The notes under the pieces: model-generated
What the model saw: only the letters and a program-made list of their open reading frames with translations
What the model was told of the DNA's origin: nothing
Database searches by the model: none
Origin: Funneliformis mosseae
Taxonomy: Eukaryota > Glomeromycota > Glomeromycetes > Glomerales > Glomeraceae
Direction of reading: 5' to 3'
Assembly (NCBI GenBank): GCA_910592005.1
Contig: CAJVPP010004013.1
Coordinates: forward strand, 1-10,301
Length of the DNA stretch: 10,301 nucleotides
In this document: one piece after another, positions 6,361 through 10,301 of the stretch
Layout: each line of letters begins with the position of its first letter
Numbering within the stretch: position 1 is the first letter of the stretch
Translations under genes and position numbers: made by a program

Positions 6361-6573
6361 GACTAAGATTGGACTATTTTAAGTTAACTCGAATTAACTT
6401 AAGTCAACTCGAATCAAGTTGAGTTTAAATTGAGTCAAATTAAATATTTAACTTAACTTGAATTTGGCTTAACTCACAAATTATCGAGTCAAAAAAACAT
6501 AAACTCAACTTGATTTAAACTCAACTCAGCTTATCTGACTTATGAGTTAACTCAACTCGTCTGGAACTCTAAT

Positions 6574-6871
6574 TATAATAGGACTTATTCTATAGTAACT
6601 TAGTAGTTTCTCACATATTACTTCCTATTATTAAATCATCATCACTCTAAGTTTAATGGGTTGAGCATAGGGTTAACAATAGTAACATCAAAGATTATAC
6701 TTAATATAAAAACACGTAAGCTAGTGTTATTATAGGATATTAATAGAACACTGATGGGATATAGATAGGATAGAAAGAACATTTGAAACATAGTGTAGAA
6801 CAGGTTGAGACATATAGCTAAGACAACAAATTTCTAGAATATCAAAAATATACATCACTGACGTAAGCTAT
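6574..6871. other. Intergenic stretch, nothing coding
   Basis: No frame with family resemblance on either strand. Slightly richer in G and C than the DNA to its right. The 10-mer ACGTAAGCTA occurs twice (6714-6723 and 6861-6870). Because the dispersed repeat next to it (6872-6936) is on the minus strand, this stretch may be the downstream part of that same inverted element, for example LTR and leader. Confidence 0.35.
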
Positions 6872-6936
6872 ATACAAAATAAATATAAAGATAATTCAAA
6901 AGTATTTTAAAGATTACATTTCAAAGACTCTAAGTC
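6872..6936 (-). repeat. Dispersed repeat, inverted right copy
   Basis: Reverse complement of 1-65 with 53 of 65 identical bases, no gaps and only transitions. It is the more AT-decayed copy at 11 of the 12 differing sites. It probably marks another relic of the same repeat family, inserted in the opposite direction. Confidence 0.75.
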
Positions 6937-7609
6937 AATATAGTAAATTAATATAATATCATATAATAAGTTTTCTAACAATAATTAAAGAGATTACAAT
7001 AAAAGTAAAAGTGTTATAAATAATTATATCAGTTTTAAAGGGTTGCGAAGGATAAGTTTTATACTTAGTTAATTATACTTTTTTTATTAATAAAATATAT
7101 AAGTTCAGTATCTAAAAGATTAATATCTCATTAGTTACCTTTACTAGAAAAATAACGAAACTTAATAAATATACAAAGATATTTATATATATTAGATAAT
7201 TAATAAAATAAACTAACTAAATATATTAAAAGATATAAAGTTAACAGATCTATAAGAAATAAAGTTGCTATATCAATAAAATTGTCAGATCTAAATATAA
7301 CTAAATAGATATTTATAATTTACGTAATTATCTAAGGCAATAAAATTGATATCTAGAGATTTATATAATGATTGATAATAATAAAATAGATAAAATAATC
7401 TTTATATGGCAATAAAATTGACTTCTTAATCTACTAATTAATTCTGTCTAAAATTTTAACTATTATAACATATGTCTCAATATTTAATTTATTCTAATTT
7501 TAAATTAAGACAGCAAAATCATATTATTCAAATTTAAAATTTTAAATTAGATTGCCTAAATAAAAATTTGCATTTAAGGTAGATCATTAATTTAGAACAT
7601 AATATCAAC
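6937..7609. other. AT-rich gene-free stretch with a thrice-repeated 11-mer
   Basis: No gene recognised on either strand. The word CAATAAAATTG occurs at 7274-7284, 7338-7348 and 7410-7420, with related AGATCT and TCTAGA surroundings. This suggests a heavily decayed tandem repeat of about 64-72 bp, or a relic whose frame can no longer be read. Confidence 0.4.
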
Positions 7610-8072
7610 ATTCTGAATTATTAAAAATTCTAAAAATATCATAATTCTGAAATATTAAATTTTGAAAAATTAAAATTCTGAATTATTACAATTCTAATAT
7701 TTTATAATCTCAATAATTCATCATCTCAAAAGATAAAATACTAAAATGAAAAATCCCAAAAATTGACTAATACTAAAATTTCATTAGTTAAAAAAAAATA
7801 TTATTTATAAATTCAGGATTATATAAGACTTTTGCAATAGAAAGCAAGGAAATAGCTGGAAAAAATAAATTTTACTTTTATATATTAAATATAATTTTAG
7901 GTCAAAATATATTTAGATTTAGCATTAATTCAATTTTTATTTTTTCAGCTATTTTTCTCTTTTCTATTACAAAGATTTCATATATTTTAATATGATAAGA
8001 TATCAGGATTTTTTATTATTAGAATTATGAAATTCTAAATTATGACCTTTTAGAATTATTATAATTCAGAAT
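7610..8072. mobile_element. Third inverted-repeat element, decayed
   Basis: The inner arms match well: AATAGCTGGAAAAAATAAA near 7851-7869 against the reverse complement of 7935-7953, extending outward through a CAATAGAAA/GTAATAGAAA segment to about 7824 and 7985. The outer arms share ATTCTGAATTAT (7610 on the left, 8072 reading inward on the right) followed by related AATTCTAAA and CATAATT words. The left arm is about 120 bp longer, apparently because the ATTCTGAATTATT block is present twice (7610 and 7675). There is no coding frame. It fits a MITE or terminal-inverted-repeat transposon relic. The exact ends and a target-site duplication are not fixed. Confidence 0.55.
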
Positions 8073-9881
8073 TTTGACTGTTTAGAATAATTAGGATGTC
8101 AAAAAAATATATTGTTAAATTCTAAGTTTTAGGATTTTTAACTAATTCCTAGAGTATAACATTCATATTCAGTCTTTAAAAATACAAATTAAGTTATAAT
8201 ATTAAGTACTATAATTCAAAAATTTTCAAATGTATTTTAAAAAATTAGATCTTTTGAATAATATCAAATGGTATAATATTATAAAAATGATTTAAATATT
8301 TAACAGGATTTTTCTTATTTAACTAATTCATTTATGTGCTTAGTAAAGTTAGCAACTGTTTAATTTGATTTAGTTTTATTCTTTTTTTTGTAAGAAAATT
8401 AAAGCATGAAAATGAAACAATTAATTTTTTTACAAATTATATTTTATGTTCTAGTGTGCATTATTTTTTCTAATTAATTTTATAATTTTATATTGTAATT
8501 TTTAAATTCAAATATTTTAATCTTATATAAATAAAAATACTGTAAATATATAAAGTTAAGTAAAAGTTTAAACCTATAAAATTTTAATTAATTAATTAAA
8601 TAGTTAAAAATTTTGTTTAACAGTTAAAATAAGTAAATTTAACTTTAACTAGACTTAAATTTAGTTGGAATTCATAAAATTCTTAATTTTTTCCAGAAAT
8701 TTTTTTTAATTAAAGTTAATTTTAACTGGTTAATTAACAAATTAACGAATATTAAATATTTTTAAGCTGATTCTAATCTTAAAATTAAAGAAAGTTTAAA
8801 TAAAATGAAATTCAATTCAAAAATCAAAAAAAATTAAAATAATTTTATAAATAATATAAAAGTTTATATCACAAAAATTTTAGAATAACTTTCTGATTAG
8901 ATTTTATAAAAGTATAGTATTTTTTTTCTAAAAGATTAGAGGTTGATATAAATTATATATATATTAATGAATTAGTTATATTTCATATATAAAATTAAAA
9001 ATAATTTTACCTATATTCTAATCTTTAAATAATAATTGAACAAATATTATTACTGATATTTTAAAGATATTATTTATTAATTGAATCTTAATTTAATATT
9101 TTAATTTATAAGAGAAAAATAAAATTATTTTAATATACTTAAAATTAAAACTTTTTAAAAATTAATAAGTCTGATTATAAAAAAAATAATCTATATGATT
9201 ATTAAAATGATCTAAAAAAATAAAAATAAAATTTTTAAGAAAAAATTAATAATAATTTGAATAAAAAGAATTGATTAATAATAAATAAAATAATAATAAT
9301 TAAAGTAAGCTATAATATTAACTATAAAACTATATAATAGTAGTTAAAAATAATTATAATAAAAATTTTATTTATATATAAATAATAATAATATGTAATT
9401 AAATTAATATGCATTAATAATAATCATTATTATTAATATGAAGTAAATTTAAATAATATAAATTATTCAATATAAATTATATTAATTAAATAATATTGGA
9501 TTTTTAATTTCACTACTTATCTAAAAAATAATTTAATAATTGTTAATTTATATTTTATTTATTATTATAATTTAATTTATATATAAAGGTTTATTTAAGT
9601 AATTACAAACTGTTTTTTATAATATTTATTCTATATATAGTGTTACTAAATAAATATTTATAAATATTATAAATGATATAAAAAAAATATAAAAAATAAT
9701 TAATATAATATTAATAGATTTTAATTATTTTTACCTATTATAAATAAATAAAATATTAATTTATTAAATATATATGTTTTTTTTTTCTTTTTTCTATTTT
9801 TATAATAATTTAATATTTTAAATTACTTATTTATTTTATTATTTGTAATATTTAAAGCTTCTATAAAATAAATTATATAAA
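8073..9881. other. Very AT-rich gene-free stretch
   Basis: Almost entirely A and T with no convincing frame on either strand. The only structures noticed are a weak inverted match between about 8612-8650 and 8712-8750 (GTTTAACAGTTAAA against TTAACTGGTTAA words) and a perfect 12-bp palindrome with a one-base centre at 9413-9437. No RNA gene was recognised. Confidence 0.6.
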
Positions 9882-10301
9882 TTAAATTAAAGAATTTGTT
9901 AAATTATATATTTTATAAATATTATAACAATTACCAATATTTTGATTAATTTCTAAACTTTTAATTTTATAGTTTAAAATTTCATTTAATTCTTCAGTAA
10001 CATCAAGTAAACGACTTGTTTAAAATACTTATGAATGATCTCTAGTAATACTTAAATTATTATTTTGATTTTGATTTATACTTTATCTGCTTTATAAAAA
10101 TCTATAATATCATTATTTAATTCTTTATTAAAATTTTGGCTTTTAATATTATTAATCTAATCTTCAATAATCATTTAATTTTTAATGCTATTGGTCTTTT
10201 TAATAGATCTATATCCCAACATTATTTCATTAAATTTATATAACATTTAGGAGCATTTTTAATAATTTTAGGACGTTTACCTTTACAAATATCTAAACTA
10301 A
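9882..10301 (-). pseudogene. Protein kinase C-lobe pseudogene (TKL-like), 5' part outside window
   Basis: On the minus strand from 10299 the frame reads DICKGKRPKII, then NAPKCYINLM, a stop, CWDID, LLKRPIA and KI. This is the end of a kinase domain of the tyrosine-kinase-like type: the GxRP segment, the LM-xCW helix and the KRP motif of subdomain XI. After a frame change near 10140 it continues with FNKELNNDIIDFYKADK, an Asn/Gln-rich stretch, and TSRLLDVTEELNEILNYKIK, ending at TAA 9884-9882. In-frame stops lie at 10225-10223 (after LM-K, where Gln is usual) and 10173-10171, with two more just before TSR. The TSRLL tail is typical, to my knowledge, of kinases expanded in arbuscular mycorrhizal fungi. 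The catalytic half, if present, lies beyond the window edge. Stops and a frameshift make a pseudogene likely. Confidence 0.7.

Larger units (their letters stand above)
5771..6573. mobile_element. Foldback element with repeat-filled core
   Basis: The ends are perfect 10-bp inverted repeats ATTAGAGTTC (5771-5780 and 6564-6573). Both arms, about 180-200 bp each, are built from degenerate GAGTC/GACTC, CAAGTTGAGTT and AACTTGA words that pair with each other and within themselves. The core contains, in order, a purine tract, a 25/50-bp hairpin tandem repeat and a 14-bp palindromic repeat array. There is no coding frame. No clear target-site duplication was found; if TA is the target, the ends are GAGTTC...GAACTC. 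It looks like a non-autonomous foldback (MITE-like) element. A simple-repeat island with self-complementary arms is the alternative. Confidence 0.6.

Noticed and set aside
9413..9437. Perfect 12-bp AT palindrome as a replication origin or regulatory site
   Set aside because: With only A and T in the arms, such palindromes are expected by chance in this stretch, and nothing else supports an origin.
8940..9840. Mitochondrial DNA or tRNA genes, suggested by extreme A+T content
   Set aside because: No cloverleaf, rRNA or mitochondrial protein motifs were seen, and the flanks hold nuclear-type retrotransposon and kinase relics.

Overview
The window looks like AT-rich, gene-poor intergenic DNA from a fungal nuclear genome. 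The best taxonomic clue is a decayed protein-kinase C-terminus on the minus strand at the right edge. Its RP...CW...KRP motifs and TSRLLD tail resemble the large expanded kinase families of arbuscular mycorrhizal fungi (Glomeromycotina, Rhizophagus/Gigaspora type). This assignment is an inference from motif memory, not a database match. I see no intact gene anywhere.

Layout: 1-198 is non-coding, and its first 65 bases recur inverted at 6872-6936. 199-873 is a Ty3/Gypsy pol fragment (copy A: end of reverse transcriptase plus RNase H). It is cut at a leucine codon by a 485-bp foldback DNA transposon (874-1358) with a TTA direct repeat on each side. A short RNase H remnant, a 43-codon orphan ORF and a 44-base poly-T tract follow. 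1805-4884 is a longer Ty3/Gypsy pol pseudogene (copy B) with reverse transcriptase, RNase H, an unusual Cys/His-bearing insert, and integrase zinc-finger, core and C-terminal domains. It carries six frame changes and many stops. 4885-5309 is a possible extra open frame after integrase. 5771-6573 is a second foldback element with GAGTC/GACTC-rich arms and two kinds of tandem repeat inside. 7610-8072 is a third inverted-repeat element. 8100-9880 is nearly pure A/T with no recognisable content. 9882-10301 (minus) is the kinase pseudogene.

How the parts relate: this is a transposon graveyard. Copies A and B belong to different Ty3/Gypsy families, and non-autonomous foldback elements have inserted around and into them. 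Everything shows the same C-to-T / G-to-A decay: catalytic Asp codons have become Asn, Cys has become Tyr, Glu has become Lys, and Gln, Trp and Arg codons have become stops. None of the RT or integrase active sites is complete. No functional system is visible; the interest lies in the foldback elements, the pol insert and the extra downstream frame.
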